The notes beneath the pieces were generated by a model, which had not been told where the DNA came from, did no database searches, and was given only the letters and a program-made list of their open reading frames with translations. From positions 1 through 64,000 of the forward strand of contig JAUYHF010000023.1 of NCBI GenBank assembly GCA_030690165.1: a stretch of 64,000 nt of DNA, written 5' to 3'. Shown one piece after another: positions 50,047 to 60,579 of the stretch. This DNA comes from Deltaproteobacteria bacterium (lineage in GTDB: Bacteria; Desulfobacterota; GWC2-55-46; UBA9637). Position numbers and translations under genes: made by a program. Each line of letters opens with the position of its first letter. Within the stretch, counting starts at the first letter, position 1.

Positions 50047-53000
50047 ATGCAACACGCCAATTTTGTCCATTTGCATCTCCATACACAGTACAGTCTCCTT
50101 GACGGGGCAATAAGGCATGATGACCTTTTTAAACTTGCCAGGGAATACAAGATGCCTGCCCTTGCAATGACCGACCACGGCAATATGTTTGGCGCAATTG
50201 AGTTTTATGAGAAGGCCTCTCACTATGGAATAAAGCCGATAATCGGATGCGAGGTGTATGTTGCCACAGGCAGCAGATTGAACAAAACTTCTGTGCGCGG
50301 CAATAAAGAGGGGGGTGAGCAGGAGGTATCGTTTCACCTGATTCTTCTGGTAAAAAACATAAAGGGATACAAAAATCTCTGCAAACTTGTCACTGCCGGC
50401 TATCTTGAAGGTTTTTATTACAAACCAAGGATAGACAAAGAACTTCTAATGGCAAATAACGAAGGTCTTATTGCCTTGACCTCATGCCTTCACGGAGAGA
50501 TTCCATATCTTTTAAATAACGGGAATATGGAAAAGGGATTGAAGGTTGCAGAGGACTATAAGGCAATTTTTAACAATAACAGATTCTTTCTGGAACTTCA
50601 GGATAATAAACTGCCTGAGCAGAAAAAGGTAAACGAAGGGCTTCTTAATATCAGCAAGAAACTGGATATCCCGATAGTTGCCACAAATGACTGTCATTAT
50701 CTTAAGAGAGAAGAGGCAAAGGCGCATGACATCCTTGTCTGTATTCAGACAGGGAAGACTGTGAACGCGACTGACAGGCTTAAATTCAGGACTGATGAAT
50801 TTTATTTTAAATCGCCGCAGGAGATGGAAACAGCCTTTAGCTCCTATCCAGAGGCGATAAGGAATACGATTGAGATTGCAGAGCGGTGCAATCTTGAGCT
50901 TAAGCTTAACGAACCTCATCTGCCGGTCTTTCCTGTTCCAAACGCCGAAGATATTGACACCTTTTTTGAGAAACAGGCAAGGCATGGTTTAGAGAAAAGA
51001 TTGGCAGATATGCATAACAAAGGAGAAGATGCAGAGTCGCAAAAATGGCACTATTATGAAAGATTGGAAAAGGAGCTTAAAGTAGTTAAGGCAATGGGGT
51101 TTGCAGGGTACTTTCTCATTGTGGCGGATTTTATAGGTTTTGCAAAAATGAGAAATATACCCGTAGGTCCTGGCAGGGGATCTGCTGCCGGCAGTCTGGC
51201 TGCATATGCGCTTGGCGTTACAAATCTGGACCCCATACAACACAACCTTTTGTTTGAAAGATTTTTGAACCCCGACAGAATAAGTCTTCCTGATATTGAC
51301 ATAGACTTCTGTATTGAAGGCAGGGATGATGTTATAAAATATGTTTCAGAAAAATACGGCAGGGATAATGTCAGCCAGATAATAACGTTCGGCCAGATGC
51401 GGGCAAAGGCGGTAATACGCGATGTAGGCAGGGCGCTGGATATTCCTTATAGCGAGGTTGACAGGATAGCAAAGCTTGTTCCGAATATATTGAATATAAC
51501 CATTGAGGGCGCCGTTAAACAGGAGCCGAGACTCAAGGAATACATTGACAAGGATGCGCGGATTAAAGAGTTGATAGATGTTGCAAAGACCCTGGAAGGT
51601 CTGCCGCGGCATGCCTCAACCCATGCTGCAGGCGTTGTTATCTCAAATAAGCCTTTGCTGGAATATCTGCCGCTTTACAAGGGGCCCAAAGAAGAGGTTG
51701 TAACCACGCAGTATGCGATGAAGGATGTTGAAAAGATAGGCCTTGTAAAATTTGATTTTCTCGGTTTAAAAACTCTGACGGTTATAGACAGGACAGTAAA
51801 GATTCTCAAAGAGAATAAGGGGGCAGATATTGATATAGATAATTTGAGTCTTGATGATGCTGATACATACAAGCTGCTCAGCTCCGGCAATACAAATTGC
51901 ATATTTCAGCTTGAAAGCTCCGGCATTAAGGAACTGCTCATGAAGCTGAAGCCGGAGACGTTTGAGGATATCATGTCGGTTGTTGCCCTGTATAGACCTG
52001 GGCCGCTGCAGAGCGGAATGGTTGATGATTTTATCAAGAGAAAACATGGCAAGGCTTCCATAAAATACGAACTGCCGCAGCTGAAAGATATACTGGCCAA
52101 TACATACGGTGTTATTGTTTATCAGGAGCAGGTTATGGAGATAGCCAAGGTCCTTGCCGGCTTCGGCCCTGGCGATGCTGATGTGCTTAGAAAGGCGATG
52201 GGCAAGAAGCTTCCTGAAGAAATGGTTATTCAAAGGGAAAGATTTATAGAAGGGGCAAAGAAAAACAAGGTGGAACAGAAAAAGGCGGAAAAGATTTTTG
52301 ATCTCATGGCAAACTTTGCGGGATACGGTTTTAATAAATCTCACAGCGCGGCGTATGCGCTCATTGCATATCAGACTGCGTATCTCAAGGCGCATTTCCC
52401 TGTGGAATTTATGGCAGCCACGTTGACCTCTGAAATGACCGATACTGACAAGGTAATCAAATATATCGGAGAATGCCGCGATATGGCAATAGAGATACTA
52501 CCGCCGGATTTGAATGAAAGCAGGAAAGACTTTACGGTTATTGGCGGGAGGATAAGATTTGGACTGGCTGCTGTAAAGAATGTTGGAGAGGCTGCAATAG
52601 ATGTGATATTAAAGACAAGGGAGGAAGAAGGGCAGTTTACATCTATTTTGGATTTTTGCACAAGGGTTGACTTGAGAAAGGTAAACAGACGTGTTATAGA
52701 AAGCCTGATAAAATGCGGCGCATTTGATTTTACAGGCGCGAAGAGGTCTCAGCTTATGGCGTCCCTTGATAGAATTATGGATATATCGCAGGCTGTGCAG
52801 AAAGATAAGGTCAACGGTCAGATAAGCATATTCCAGACAGCCCGCCCTGGCGGGGGGGGCAGAAACAGCGGGATGGCGGCAATAGAGCTTCCTCAGATGG
52901 AGGAATGGCACGAGGCGCAGCTTTTAAGCTATGAAAAAGAGTCGCTTGGTTTTTATATTACAGGCCATCCCCTTGAAAAATATGCCAAAGATCTGGAATA

Positions 53001-53556
53001 TCTGACAAATGCCGATACAGAGGGTGTAAAAGAAAAACAGGATGATGAAGAGGTGACTATCGCAGGCATAGTAACAGCTGTAAAAGAGGTAAATACAAAA
53101 AAGGGCGACAGAATGGCATTTATAACATTGGAAGACTTGAAGGGTTTTGTTGAGGTAGTTATGTTTTCTGATGTGTATAAAAATGCCGCTTCATACTTTA
53201 GCGACGATGCGCCTGTTCTTGTTAAAGGTAAGGTGGATAAAGGCGGGGAGCATGTAAAGATTATTGCAAATTCTGTATATCCTGTGGCGCAGGCAAAGAC
53301 AATGTTTGCCAATGTGGTTCATATTAAAGCCGACGCATCCAGACTTGAGACAGGTTCTCTGGAAAAGGTAAAAGGAATATTAAGCGCTCATTCAGGCAAC
53401 TCCCCTGTCTATTTCCATCTCCTGTGGCCTGACAGAGATGTGGTAATTGCAATCCCTGAAAAACTCAAGGTTGCCCCTTCTGAAAAATTTGTAAAAGATA
53501 TTGAAACGCTTCTGGGAGACGGCAGTATCAATATTGTTCAGGGAGGTGTTGCCTGA
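50047..53556 (+). CDS. dnaE: DNA polymerase III alpha subunit
   Basis: 1169 residues, full length. The N-terminal PHP domain ([38 protein letters not shown]) keeps several metal ligands. The palm has [17 protein letters not shown] and the catalytic LPDIDIDFC, and the fingers have [21 protein letters not shown] helix-hairpin-helix and an OB domain ([20 protein letters not shown]) follow. Replicative polymerase. Codons 936-938 lie in an eight-G run (52852-52859) that could be slip-prone. No clear ribosome site precedes the ATG. First gene of the plus-strand block. Confidence 0.96.
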   Translation: MQHANFVHLHLHTQYSLLDGAIRHDDLFKLAREYKMPALAMTDHGNMFGAIEFYEKASHYGIKPIIGCEVYVATGSRLNKTSVRGNKEGGEQEVSFHLILLVKNIKGYKNLCKLVTAGYLEGFYYKPRIDKELLMANNEGLIALTSCLHGEIPYLLNNGNMEKGLKVAEDYKAIFNNNRFFLELQDNKLPEQKKVNEGLLNISKKLDIPIVATNDCHYLKREEAKAHDILVCIQTGKTVNATDRLKFRTDEFYFKSPQEMETAFSSYPEAIRNTIEIAERCNLELKLNEPHLPVFPVPNAEDIDTFFEKQARHGLEKRLADMHNKGEDAESQKWHYYERLEKELKVVKAMGFAGYFLIVADFIGFAKMRNIPVGPGRGSAAGSLAAYALGVTNLDPIQHNLLFERFLNPDRISLPDIDIDFCIEGRDDVIKYVSEKYGRDNVSQIITFGQMRAKAVIRDVGRALDIPYSEVDRIAKLVPNILNITIEGAVKQEPRLKEYIDKDARIKELIDVAKTLEGLPRHASTHAAGVVISNKPLLEYLPLYKGPKEEVVTTQYAMKDVEKIGLVKFDFLGLKTLTVIDRTVKILKENKGADIDIDNLSLDDADTYKLLSSGNTNCIFQLESSGIKELLMKLKPETFEDIMSVVALYRPGPLQSGMVDDFIKRKHGKASIKYELPQLKDILANTYGVIVYQEQVMEIAKVLAGFGPGDADVLRKAMGKKLPEEMVIQRERFIEGAKKNKVEQKKAEKIFDLMANFAGYGFNKSHSAAYALIAYQTAYLKAHFPVEFMAATLTSEMTDTDKVIKYIGECRDMAIEILPPDLNESRKDFTVIGGRIRFGLAAVKNVGEAAIDVILKTREEEGQFTSILDFCTRVDLRKVNRRVIESLIKCGAFDFTGAKRSQLMASLDRIMDISQAVQKDKVNGQISIFQTARPGGGGRNSGMAAIELPQMEEWHEAQLLSYEKESLGFYITGHPLEKYAKDLEYLTNADTEGVKEKQDDEEVTIAGIVTAVKEVNTKKGDRMAFITLEDLKGFVEVVMFSDVYKNAASYFSDDAPVLVKGKVDKGGEHVKIIANSVYPVAQAKTMFANVVHIKADASRLETGSLEKVKGILSAHSGNSPVYFHLLWPDRDVVIAIPEKLKVAPSEKFVKDIETLLGDGSINIVQGGVA

Positions 53557-53557
53557 T

Positions 53558-54526
53558 ATGGCGCTTCAACAATTTATGGAATTTGAAAAACCTGTGGTTG
53601 AGCTTGAAAAAAAGATAGAAGAGCTGAAAGAGACAGCTCTGGAGAAGAAGATTGATAATAGCGATGAGATAGAAAAACTGAGCAAAGATATGAGCAGGCT
53701 CCAGGAGGAGATATTTTCAAATCTTACGCCGTGGCAGATAACGCAGCTTGCCAGGCACCCGCTCAGGCCATATACATTGGATTACATCCCCCGCATATTC
53801 AGTGATTTTATTGAACTGCACGGCGACAGAAATTTCAGAGACGACCCTGCCATAGTAGGCGGTCTTGCAATGCTTGAGGGAGAGCCTGTTATGGTTATAG
53901 GCCATCAAAAAGGCAGAACAACAAAGGAGAAGGTTTTTAGGAATTTTGGCATGCCCAATCCTGAGGGTTACAGAAAGGCCATCAGACTTATGAGCATGGC
54001 TGAAAGATTAAAAAAACCGATTATAACATTTATAGATACCCCCGGCGCCTTTCCCGGCATAGGCGCAGAAGAGCGAGGCCAGGCAGAGGCCATTGCCAAA
54101 AACCTTATGGTTATGTCAAGGCTTAAGGTGCCTATCATTATTGTTGTTATAGGAGAGGGCGGCAGCGGCGGCGCGCTGGCAATCGGTGTTGGCGATAAGA
54201 TACTGATGCTGGAATACGCAACATATTCGGTAATATCGCCTGAAGGGTGCGCTGCAATACTATGGAAAGACGGAAGCAAGGCGGATATTGCGGCAAGGGC
54301 GCTCAAGATAACGGCAAAAGACCTTTATAACCTCGGGATAATTGATGAGATAGTAAAAGAACCGCCTGGCAGCGCCCATAGGAATCCGGATTCAATGGCA
54401 ATTACCATGAAAGAGGTTCTTATAAAATCGCTTCAGGAACTAAAGAAATTATCTCCGGATGAATTGGTGGATATGAGATATAAGAAATACAGGAAGATAG
54501 GAAAGTTTTACGAATCAGTAGCTTAA
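53558..54526 (+). CDS. accA: Acetyl-CoA carboxylase carboxyltransferase subunit alpha
   Basis: 322 residues from ATG 53558 ([20 protein letters not shown]), one base after the dnaE stop, with GGAGGT eleven bases upstream. The carboxyltransferase core has [20 protein letters not shown] and [15 protein letters not shown]. It carries out the second half-reaction of malonyl-CoA synthesis with AccD, which is not in the window. The dnaE-accA order is common. Confidence 0.96.
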   Translation: MALQQFMEFEKPVVELEKKIEELKETALEKKIDNSDEIEKLSKDMSRLQEEIFSNLTPWQITQLARHPLRPYTLDYIPRIFSDFIELHGDRNFRDDPAIVGGLAMLEGEPVMVIGHQKGRTTKEKVFRNFGMPNPEGYRKAIRLMSMAERLKKPIITFIDTPGAFPGIGAEERGQAEAIAKNLMVMSRLKVPIIIVVIGEGGSGGALAIGVGDKILMLEYATYSVISPEGCAAILWKDGSKADIAARALKITAKDLYNLGIIDEIVKEPPGSAHRNPDSMAITMKEVLIKSLQELKKLSPDELVDMRYKKYRKIGKFYESVA

Positions 54527-54546
54527 TGATATTGGAGCTTTCTATT

Positions 54547-55626
54547 ATGGATAACTCAAAAAAACTAAAAGAGATAAGGGCAAAGATAGACGGCATTGAC
54601 GATAAGATTCTGGAACTCTTAAATAAGAGGGCGGCCCTTGTTGTTGAGGCCGGCAAAGTCAAGAGGGAAGGGAAAAGGGAAATCTATGCGCCTGAAAGGG
54701 AAAAGGAGATATATAAGAGGCTGACAAAAAATAACAAAGGCCCGTTTCCAAATCAGGCGTTAAAAAACGTGTTCAGGGAGATTATGTCCGCATCATTGTC
54801 GCTTGAGAAACCTATAAAAGTCGCATTCCTTGGGCCTAAGGCGACATTTACGCATCTGGCATGCATGCAGCATTTCGGCATGTCAACGGATTTTATACCT
54901 AAAAATGATATTGCAGATGTGTTTGATGAAGTGGAAAGGGGCAGCGCTGATTATGGAGTTGTGCCTATAGAGAATACTACAGAGGGCGTTGTAAGCCACA
55001 CGTTGGATATGTTTGTGACATCAAATTTGTATATATGCGGCGAGATCATGCTTGAGATAAGCCTTGCCCTTTTAAATAAGACAGGGGATATCAAGGATGT
55101 TAAAAAGGTCTATTCGCATCCCCATGCCATTGCAGAGTGCAAAAAATGGCTGAATGACAACCTTTCCAATGCAGCGGTGTTTGATGTGTCCTCAACTGCA
55201 ATGGCGGCGCAGACAGTCATGGACGACGCCTCTGCCGCAGCAATTGCAAGCGAACAGGCAGCGGCGCTTTACGGCCTGCAGGTGGTTGCAAGGAAGATTG
55301 AAGACCAGTTGAATAATTTTACGAGGTTCCTTGTTATAGGGAAGAAACTACCAGGAAAGACCGGAGAGGATAAGACATCCATCCTTTTTTCCGTAAAGGA
55401 TTCACCGGGCATCCTTTTTAGAATACTAAAGCCTTTTGCCGGAAGGGGAATAAACCTTACAAAGATAGAGTCAAGGCCTCAGAAGAAAAAGGCATGGGAG
55501 TATATATTCTTCCTTGATATGGAAGGGCATGTGTCTCTACCGAAGGTAAAAGAGGCGCTGAAGGAGATGGAAGAGATGTGCTCATTTCTGAAGATATTAG
55601 GGTCTTATCCAAGGATGGGGAAGTAG
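54547..55626 (+). CDS. pheA: Bifunctional chorismate mutase / prephenate dehydratase
   Basis: 359 residues from ATG 54547 with GGAG nine bases upstream. Chorismate mutase domain about 1-85 (LKEIRAKIDGIDDKILELLN), prephenate dehydratase about 90-270 (VAFLGPKATFTHLA, VPIENTTEGVVSHTLDM, NNFTRFLVIG) and an ACT domain with the phenylalanine-binding ESRP motif. It makes phenylpyruvate and should be inhibited by phenylalanine. First of the pheA-hisC-aroF-tyrA run. Confidence 0.96.
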   Translation: MDNSKKLKEIRAKIDGIDDKILELLNKRAALVVEAGKVKREGKREIYAPEREKEIYKRLTKNNKGPFPNQALKNVFREIMSASLSLEKPIKVAFLGPKATFTHLACMQHFGMSTDFIPKNDIADVFDEVERGSADYGVVPIENTTEGVVSHTLDMFVTSNLYICGEIMLEISLALLNKTGDIKDVKKVYSHPHAIAECKKWLNDNLSNAAVFDVSSTAMAAQTVMDDASAAAIASEQAAALYGLQVVARKIEDQLNNFTRFLVIGKKLPGKTGEDKTSILFSVKDSPGILFRILKPFAGRGINLTKIESRPQKKKAWEYIFFLDMEGHVSLPKVKEALKEMEEMCSFLKILGSYPRMGK

Positions 55627-55650
55627 TAAAAATAAAAGAAAGGTAAAACA

Positions 55651-56751
55651 ATGATTGCAATAAAAAAATTTGTATCAGACGAAATTGAGGCTTTAGTCCC
55701 ATATCCGCCGGGCAAGCCTATGGAAGAGTTAGAGCGGGAGTTGGGGATAAAGGGCTCTATAAAACTTGCATCTAATGAGAATCCATTGGGGCCTTCTCCA
55801 AAGGCTTTGGATGCAGTTTCAAAGGCGCTCAAAAATCTCCACAGGTATCCTGACGGAGGATGCTATTATCTTAAAGAAAAGCTGGCGCAGCACGTTAAGA
55901 TGAAGCCTGAAAACCTTATAATAGGCAACGGCTCCAATGAGATTATTGAACTTGTTGTAAGGACTTTTTTAAGGCCCGGGGAAGAGGCTGTAATGGGTAA
56001 TCCTTGTTTTGCTGTTTATCCGCTGGCAGTGCCTGCTGCCGGCGGGAAGTCTGTGCTTGTGCCGTTAAAGAATCTTACGCATGATTTGGATGCAATGGCT
56101 GATGCAATCACAGAAAAGACAAAGATTGTGTTTATTGCAAACCCGAATAATCCAACAGGCACGATGGTTGCGAAAAAAGAGCTTGATAAGTTTTTCGCAA
56201 GATTGCCGGAAGATATAATCCTTGTTCTGGACGAGGCCTATTATGAGTTTGTGACAAGCAAGGATTTCCCAAACTCATTTGAGTATCTGAAAGAGGGGAG
56301 AAATGTTGTGATACTCAGGACTTTTTCAAAGATTTACGGCCTTGCGGGTTTGAGGATTGGTTACGGCATAGCGCCTGAAAAGCTTGTATTTTATATGAAT
56401 AAGGTAAGGCAGCCCTTTAATGTCAACAGCCTTGCCCAGATTGCTGCAATGGCTGCTCTGGATGATGATGGGCATTTAAAAAGATCACAGCAGAATAACA
56501 GGGAAGGGCTTGCGTATCTCTTTGGAGAATTAAAGGCAATGGGTCTTGAATATGTGCCTACGCAGGCAAATTTTTTCCTTATAAAGGTCGGCAAAGGCAA
56601 AGAGATTTACGATGCGCTTTTAAGACAGGGCGTGATTGTAAGGCCAGTGGCAAGCTACGGCCTCGGCGAATACATCCGCGTAACAGTCGGAACGGCTGAG
56701 GAGAATAAGAGGTTTGTGGAGGCGATTAGGAAGGCATGGAGGTGTTTATGA
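55651..56751 (+). CDS. hisC: Histidinol-phosphate / aromatic aminotransferase
   Basis: 366 residues, PLP fold type I. Seen are LASNENPLGPSPKALDAV, NPNNPTGTMV, VLDEAYYEFV, the PLP lysine in RTFSKIYGLAGLRIGYG and VRPVASYGLGEYIRVTVGT. The family is HisC. Lying between pheA and tyrA, it probably serves as the phenylpyruvate/hydroxyphenylpyruvate (or prephenate) aminotransferase as well as or instead of histidine synthesis; this is inference from context. Overlaps aroF by four bases. Confidence 0.93.
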   Translation: MIAIKKFVSDEIEALVPYPPGKPMEELERELGIKGSIKLASNENPLGPSPKALDAVSKALKNLHRYPDGGCYYLKEKLAQHVKMKPENLIIGNGSNEIIELVVRTFLRPGEEAVMGNPCFAVYPLAVPAAGGKSVLVPLKNLTHDLDAMADAITEKTKIVFIANPNNPTGTMVAKKELDKFFARLPEDIILVLDEAYYEFVTSKDFPNSFEYLKEGRNVVILRTFSKIYGLAGLRIGYGIAPEKLVFYMNKVRQPFNVNSLAQIAAMAALDDDGHLKRSQQNNREGLAYLFGELKAMGLEYVPTQANFFLIKVGKGKEIYDALLRQGVIVRPVASYGLGEYIRVTVGTAEENKRFVEAIRKAWRCL

Positions 56752-57761
56752 TTATTGTTTTAAGGCCGGATGTAACCAAGGAACAGGTTGACCATATTAT
56801 TGAAAAGATAAAAGGTCTTGGCCTGACAGTGCATACATCAAAGGGCAAGGAAAGGACAATACTTGGCGTGATAGGCGATGAGTCGCTGTTGGAAGGCACT
56901 CCGCTGGAAGTCTTGCCGGGCGTGGAAAAAGTTATGCCGATACTTAAGCCGTATAAATTGGTAAGCAGAGAATTTAGAAAAGAGGATACAATAATAGATG
57001 TTGACGGAATTAAGATAGGCGGCAAAGAGATACAGGTAATTGCAGGCCCATGCAGCATAGAGACGCAGGAGCTTTTATTTGACGCCGCAAAAAAGGTGAA
57101 AAAGGCGGGGGCAAGATTCCTGAGGGGAGGCGCATTCAAGCCGAGGACGTCGCCGTATGCGTTCCAGGGGCTTGGCGAGGAGGGGCTGAAATACCTAACA
57201 GAGGCAAAGAAGAAGACAGGGATGCCTGTTGTAACAGAGATTATGGATCCGAGGGATATTGATGTTATCTATCAGAATACCGACATAATCCAGATAGGCG
57301 CAAGAAATATGCAGAATTTCAGGCTTTTGACAGAGGTAGGTAAAACGGATAAACCTATCCTTCTGAAAAGGGGTTTGTCCGCCACAATAAAGGAGTTCTT
57401 AATGTCAGCAGAATACATTGCCGCAGAGGGCAATCACAGGATAATACTCTGTGAAAGAGGGATAAGGACATTTGAGACCGCAGTTCGCAATACCCTTGAT
57501 TTAAGTGCTGTGCCTGTTCTCAAAGAGGAAACGCACCTTCCCATAATAGTGGATCCAAGCCATGCAGTCGGGCGGTGGGACATGGTGGCGCCCCTGGCCA
57601 AGGCCGCAATTGCAGTTGGCGCAGACGGGCTTATGATAGAGGTTCACGCAGACCCTGAAAATGCCCTTTGCGACGGCGCGCAGTCCCTAAGACCGGATAA
57701 ATTCGCGAGTCTGATGAAAGAGCTCAAGAAGATAGCAGAGGCAATCGGAAGGACGATGTAA
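56748..57761 (+). CDS. aroF: 3-deoxy-7-phosphoheptulonate synthase with N-terminal regulatory domain
   Basis: 337 residues from ATG 56748, preceded by GGAGG. A ferredoxin-like N-terminal domain (about 1-70, [20 protein letters not shown]) is joined to the type I-beta DAHP synthase barrel with [38 protein letters not shown] and [10 protein letters not shown]. It condenses PEP and erythrose 4-phosphate, the first step to aromatics. The N-terminal domain is the known site of Phe/Tyr feedback in this class. Coupled to hisC by an ATGA overlap. Confidence 0.95.
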   Translation: MIIVLRPDVTKEQVDHIIEKIKGLGLTVHTSKGKERTILGVIGDESLLEGTPLEVLPGVEKVMPILKPYKLVSREFRKEDTIIDVDGIKIGGKEIQVIAGPCSIETQELLFDAAKKVKKAGARFLRGGAFKPRTSPYAFQGLGEEGLKYLTEAKKKTGMPVVTEIMDPRDIDVIYQNTDIIQIGARNMQNFRLLTEVGKTDKPILLKRGLSATIKEFLMSAEYIAAEGNHRIILCERGIRTFETAVRNTLDLSAVPVLKEETHLPIIVDPSHAVGRWDMVAPLAKAAIAVGADGLMIEVHADPENALCDGAQSLRPDKFASLMKELKKIAEAIGRTM

Positions 57762-57762
57762 G

Positions 57763-58665
57763 ATGCAGGTGTCAGGGGCCAGGGGTCAGGGGTCAGACAA
57801 ATTACACTTTAATAAGGTCGCAATAATTGGTGTTGGGCTTATCGGCGGCTCCCTTGCAATTATTTTAAGAGAGAAGGGAATTGCAAAAAATATTGTCGGC
57901 ATTGGCAGGGGGCTAAAAAATCTTGAGACAGCAAAAAAACTCGGCGTTGTTGATTCATATACGCAGGATGTAAGAGAAGGCGTAAAGGGCGCAGACCTTG
58001 TTGTTGTGGCAATACCTGTTGCAAGCATTGCAAGGGTTATAAAAGAGGCGCTGCCATCTCTCAAAAAAGGCGCAATAGTCACAGATGTCGGCAGTGTCAA
58101 AAAAATCATTGTTGATGAGATAGAAAAAATTCTTCCCGATACAATCCATTTTATTGGCGGGCATCCTATAGCAGGCACTGAGAATGCAGGCGTTGAGGCT
58201 GCATTTCCCACACTCTTTCAGAAAAGAAGATGTATCCTTACCCCTACTAAAAAAACAAACAAGGCTGCGCTTAAAAAGGTAAAAAAACTCTGGGAGATTG
58301 CCGGCTCTGAAGTAATCCTGATGGATGCCGATAAGCATGACAAGATACTTGCAGTAGTAAGCCATTTGCCGCATGTTGTTGTCTATTCTCTTGTAAACAC
58401 TGTAAGCAGTATAAATGATTTCAATGAAAGCCTTGTGAAATATTCAGCAGGCGGTTTTAAGGACTTTACCCGTATTGCCTCAAGCCCCCCTGAGATGTGG
58501 CGGGACATCTGTCTTCTAAACAAAGACGCCATCCTTGATGTTATCCGGAGATTTCAGAACACGTTGAAAGGGCTGGAGGAGATGATAAAAGCCGGCGATG
58601 GAGACGGGCTTCAAAAAGAATTTGAAAAGGCAAAAGAGGTAAGAGATGAGTTGAAAATGAGATAA
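57763..58665 (+). CDS. tyrA: Prephenate dehydrogenase
   Basis: 300 residues. After an odd start (MQVSGARGQGSDKLHFN) comes the Rossmann motif VAIIGVGLIGGSLAIILRE, GSVKKIIVDEI and the substrate region FIGGHPIAGTENAG. It oxidises prephenate to hydroxyphenylpyruvate for tyrosine. The first about 11 residues are encoded by GGGGTCAG words also found inside pilS. No other start fits, so the repeat is translated. One base separates it from aroF. Confidence 0.94.
   Translation: MQVSGARGQGSDKLHFNKVAIIGVGLIGGSLAIILREKGIAKNIVGIGRGLKNLETAKKLGVVDSYTQDVREGVKGADLVVVAIPVASIARVIKEALPSLKKGAIVTDVGSVKKIIVDEIEKILPDTIHFIGGHPIAGTENAGVEAAFPTLFQKRRCILTPTKKTNKAALKKVKKLWEIAGSEVILMDADKHDKILAVVSHLPHVVVYSLVNTVSSINDFNESLVKYSAGGFKDFTRIASSPPEMWRDICLLNKDAILDVIRRFQNTLKGLEEMIKAGDGDGLQKEFEKAKEVRDELKMR
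57766..57797 (+). repeat. GGGGTCAG-word repeat at the tyrA start
   Basis: The stretch CAGGTGTCAGGGGCCAGGGG continues TCAGGGGTCAGAC. Its words, including AGGTGTCA, are those of the pilS insert at 27024-27114. Only one arm is present. Confidence 0.8.
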
Positions 58666-58752
58666 GAAGAGGTTGTCAGGAGCTATCTTCAGATTGATTA
58701 GCACGATAACGTTGTGGTAGTCTTTATGCTGCCGGTATTTAAAAGGTGTTCT

Positions 58753-59076
58753 ATGCCATTAAAACAATCAGAAAAAAATGCCATTGGGGAGCTAAAGAAG
58801 ATTTTAAGCGAAAAATATAGCCTGCTTGATTTTCGCGTGTTCGGTTCAAAAGCAAGGGAGGAGGACACCCCTGAATCTGATATAGATATAATGATTGAAC
58901 TATCTGAATTAAACCCGCGTATTGAGGCTGATATTGACAAAGCCATATTCAATATCAATTTACAATATGACTGTTTTATATCAGCAGTGCTTTTCAGCAA
59001 GAAGGAGTTAGAAGAAGGTCCGCTTGACCAATCGCCGTTATACAGGGTTATAGAAAGGGAGGGAATATCTCTTTGA
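58753..59076 (+). CDS. MNT-type nucleotidyltransferase (antitoxin-like)
   Basis: 107 residues from ATG 58753 with AAGGTG four bases upstream. FRVFGSKAREEDTPESDIDI gives the GS and DxD metal motif, and SPLYRVIEREGISL is the usual MNT tail. It overlaps the HEPN gene by four bases. In such pairs the nucleotidyltransferase modifies and silences the HEPN RNase. It marks the left edge of the AT-rich accessory block. Confidence 0.88.
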   Translation: MPLKQSEKNAIGELKKILSEKYSLLDFRVFGSKAREEDTPESDIDIMIELSELNPRIEADIDKAIFNINLQYDCFISAVLFSKKELEEGPLDQSPLYRVIEREGISL

Positions 59077-59483
59077 CCTCCGAAGAAAAAAGGCGCGAAC
59101 TGGCCATTTATCGCCTGAAACAAGCCGCAGAAACCCTTGATGAGGCGAAATATCTTTTGTCCGGCAGAAAAAGTCCCAGGTCTGTAATAAATAGAGTTTA
59201 CTATGCAATGTTTTATGCCATCCTCGGCCTGCTGATATTTGAGCCTTACACATCCTCCAAGCACAGCGGAGTTTTATCCTACTTTAACCGCAGATTTATC
59301 AAAAGCGGCCTATTGCCAAATGATATTGGCGAAGCCGTGAATATTGCCTTTGAGATGCGCCAACGAGGGGACTATAGGGAATATGTAGAGCTTACTTATG
59401 AGCAGGCAGAACCTTTCATAGATAAGACCGAGTGGTTTATCAAGGCCATTCGGAATTATTTGTCGGAGAATAAACTGATTTGA
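59073..59483 (+). CDS. HEPN-domain protein (toxin-like)
   Basis: 136 residues, TTG start. Helical HEPN fold: IYRLKQAAETLDEAKYLL, SPRSVINRVYYAMFYAILGL and TYEQAEPFIDKTEWFIKAI. The NRVYYAMFYA segment is typical of the HEPN family that pairs with MNT proteins. The RxxxxH catalytic motif is not obvious, so this may be a substrate-binding rather than RNase-type HEPN. Coupled to the MNT gene. Confidence 0.85.
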   Translation: MTSEEKRRELAIYRLKQAAETLDEAKYLLSGRKSPRSVINRVYYAMFYAILGLLIFEPYTSSKHSGVLSYFNRRFIKSGLLPNDIGEAVNIAFEMRQRGDYREYVELTYEQAEPFIDKTEWFIKAIRNYLSENKLI

Positions 59484-59559
59484 GAACTGGCAATAAACGG
59501 ACGCTATTTTATCTTTTAAAAAGCTTATAATCTATTCAAAATTGTTAATGTGAGAGTTT

Positions 59560-60579
59560 ATGGAAAATATAACTGTAAATCTTGATGGCATTCCAACAGA
59601 GATACGACGGTTAAAAATTCCCTTGAAGCAGCTTATTCTTGATATAGAAAATCCGCGTATACAGTATTACCTTGATACCAGATTAAATGACAATATTACT
59701 CAAGAGAAGGTAAAATTTGCTCTTGCTGAAGGTAACGACCAATATGAAAGGTTAAAGGACCACATAGAACGCAATGGAGGTATATACGACCCAATATGGG
59801 TGGTAGTTTCTAAAGATGACCACTTTACTGTAATAGAAGGGAATACAAGGGCATTTATTTATGAAGAGCTTTCGGAGAAATATGTTACTGATGAGAAATG
59901 GAAAACTATTGATGCTTGTATATTGCCGTATAAAGTAGACCAAAACAGAATAAATTTCATACGGTTGGAGAAACATCTTTTTGGGTCAACTCCTTGGGCA
60001 GCCTATGAAAAGGCAAGAGAATTATATCGCCTTCATACTCAAGAAGATTATTCTTTAAAGCGTCTCGAACAACTTACGAAACTAAAAGCTGCTGATATAA
60101 GGAATAATATTCAGGCTTATATGGATATGGAAGAACAATACCTTAAAAAATATAATAAGCCTTCAGAGAGGCTTAAGTTTAGCTATTTTGTTGAATTCAG
60201 AAAAAACAAGGAACTAAAAAAATTGGTCAAGGACGGCAAACTCTCATTGATAGATTTCTGTGATTGGGTTGGTGAAGGGAAATTTGGCAGAGGTGAAGAT
60301 GTTCGGAAGCTACCATTAGTGCTTAAAGATGAGCAAGCAAGGGAAGCTTTGATTAGCGATAATTTTCAGGTAGCCCTTGACCAGTTAGAGCAAAAAAATC
60401 CTGCTGCCAAATCAAAACTATTTGAGAAAATTGAAGATGTGATAGAAGGATTTGAAAGTCTGCCTTTTGGAGAATTGGATGAAATTAAGAGAGGGCTTCA
60501 ACCTGCGAAAGTTAATGCTCTCAAGAGACTGCTTGATGTAACTTCAAACCTTTTAAAGAATATAGGCACGATTAAATAG
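59560..60579 (+). CDS. ParB/Srx-fold protein 1 of a putative defence operon
   Basis: 339 residues. N-terminal ParB-like domain (about 15-130): LKQLILDIENPRIQYYLDTR at its start and TVIEGNTRAFIYEELSEKY, where EGNTR is the ParB/Srx nucleotide-binding motif. A helical segment with LKRLEQLTKLKAADIRNNIQ could be helix-turn-helix-like. The C-terminal half has FSYFVEFRKNKELKKLVKDG and DFCDWVGEGKFGRGEDVRKL. It is colinear with the protein at 62409. A GAG-type weak ribosome site precedes the ATG. The next gene starts with the overlapping GTG of TAGTG. Likely a CTPase/ATPase-like DNA-binding regulator or nuclease; not a chromosome-partition ParB. Confidence 0.8.
   Translation: MENITVNLDGIPTEIRRLKIPLKQLILDIENPRIQYYLDTRLNDNITQEKVKFALAEGNDQYERLKDHIERNGGIYDPIWVVVSKDDHFTVIEGNTRAFIYEELSEKYVTDEKWKTIDACILPYKVDQNRINFIRLEKHLFGSTPWAAYEKARELYRLHTQEDYSLKRLEQLTKLKAADIRNNIQAYMDMEEQYLKKYNKPSERLKFSYFVEFRKNKELKKLVKDGKLSLIDFCDWVGEGKFGRGEDVRKLPLVLKDEQAREALISDNFQVALDQLEQKNPAAKSKLFEKIEDVIEGFESLPFGELDEIKRGLQPAKVNALKRLLDVTSNLLKNIGTIK

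Noticed and set aside
59560-60579. Chromosome-partition ParB with a parS locus
   Set aside because: No ParA, no parS-like palindrome, and the sequence beyond the EGNTR motif differs from partition ParB. The neighbours are a helicase and nuclease-like protein.
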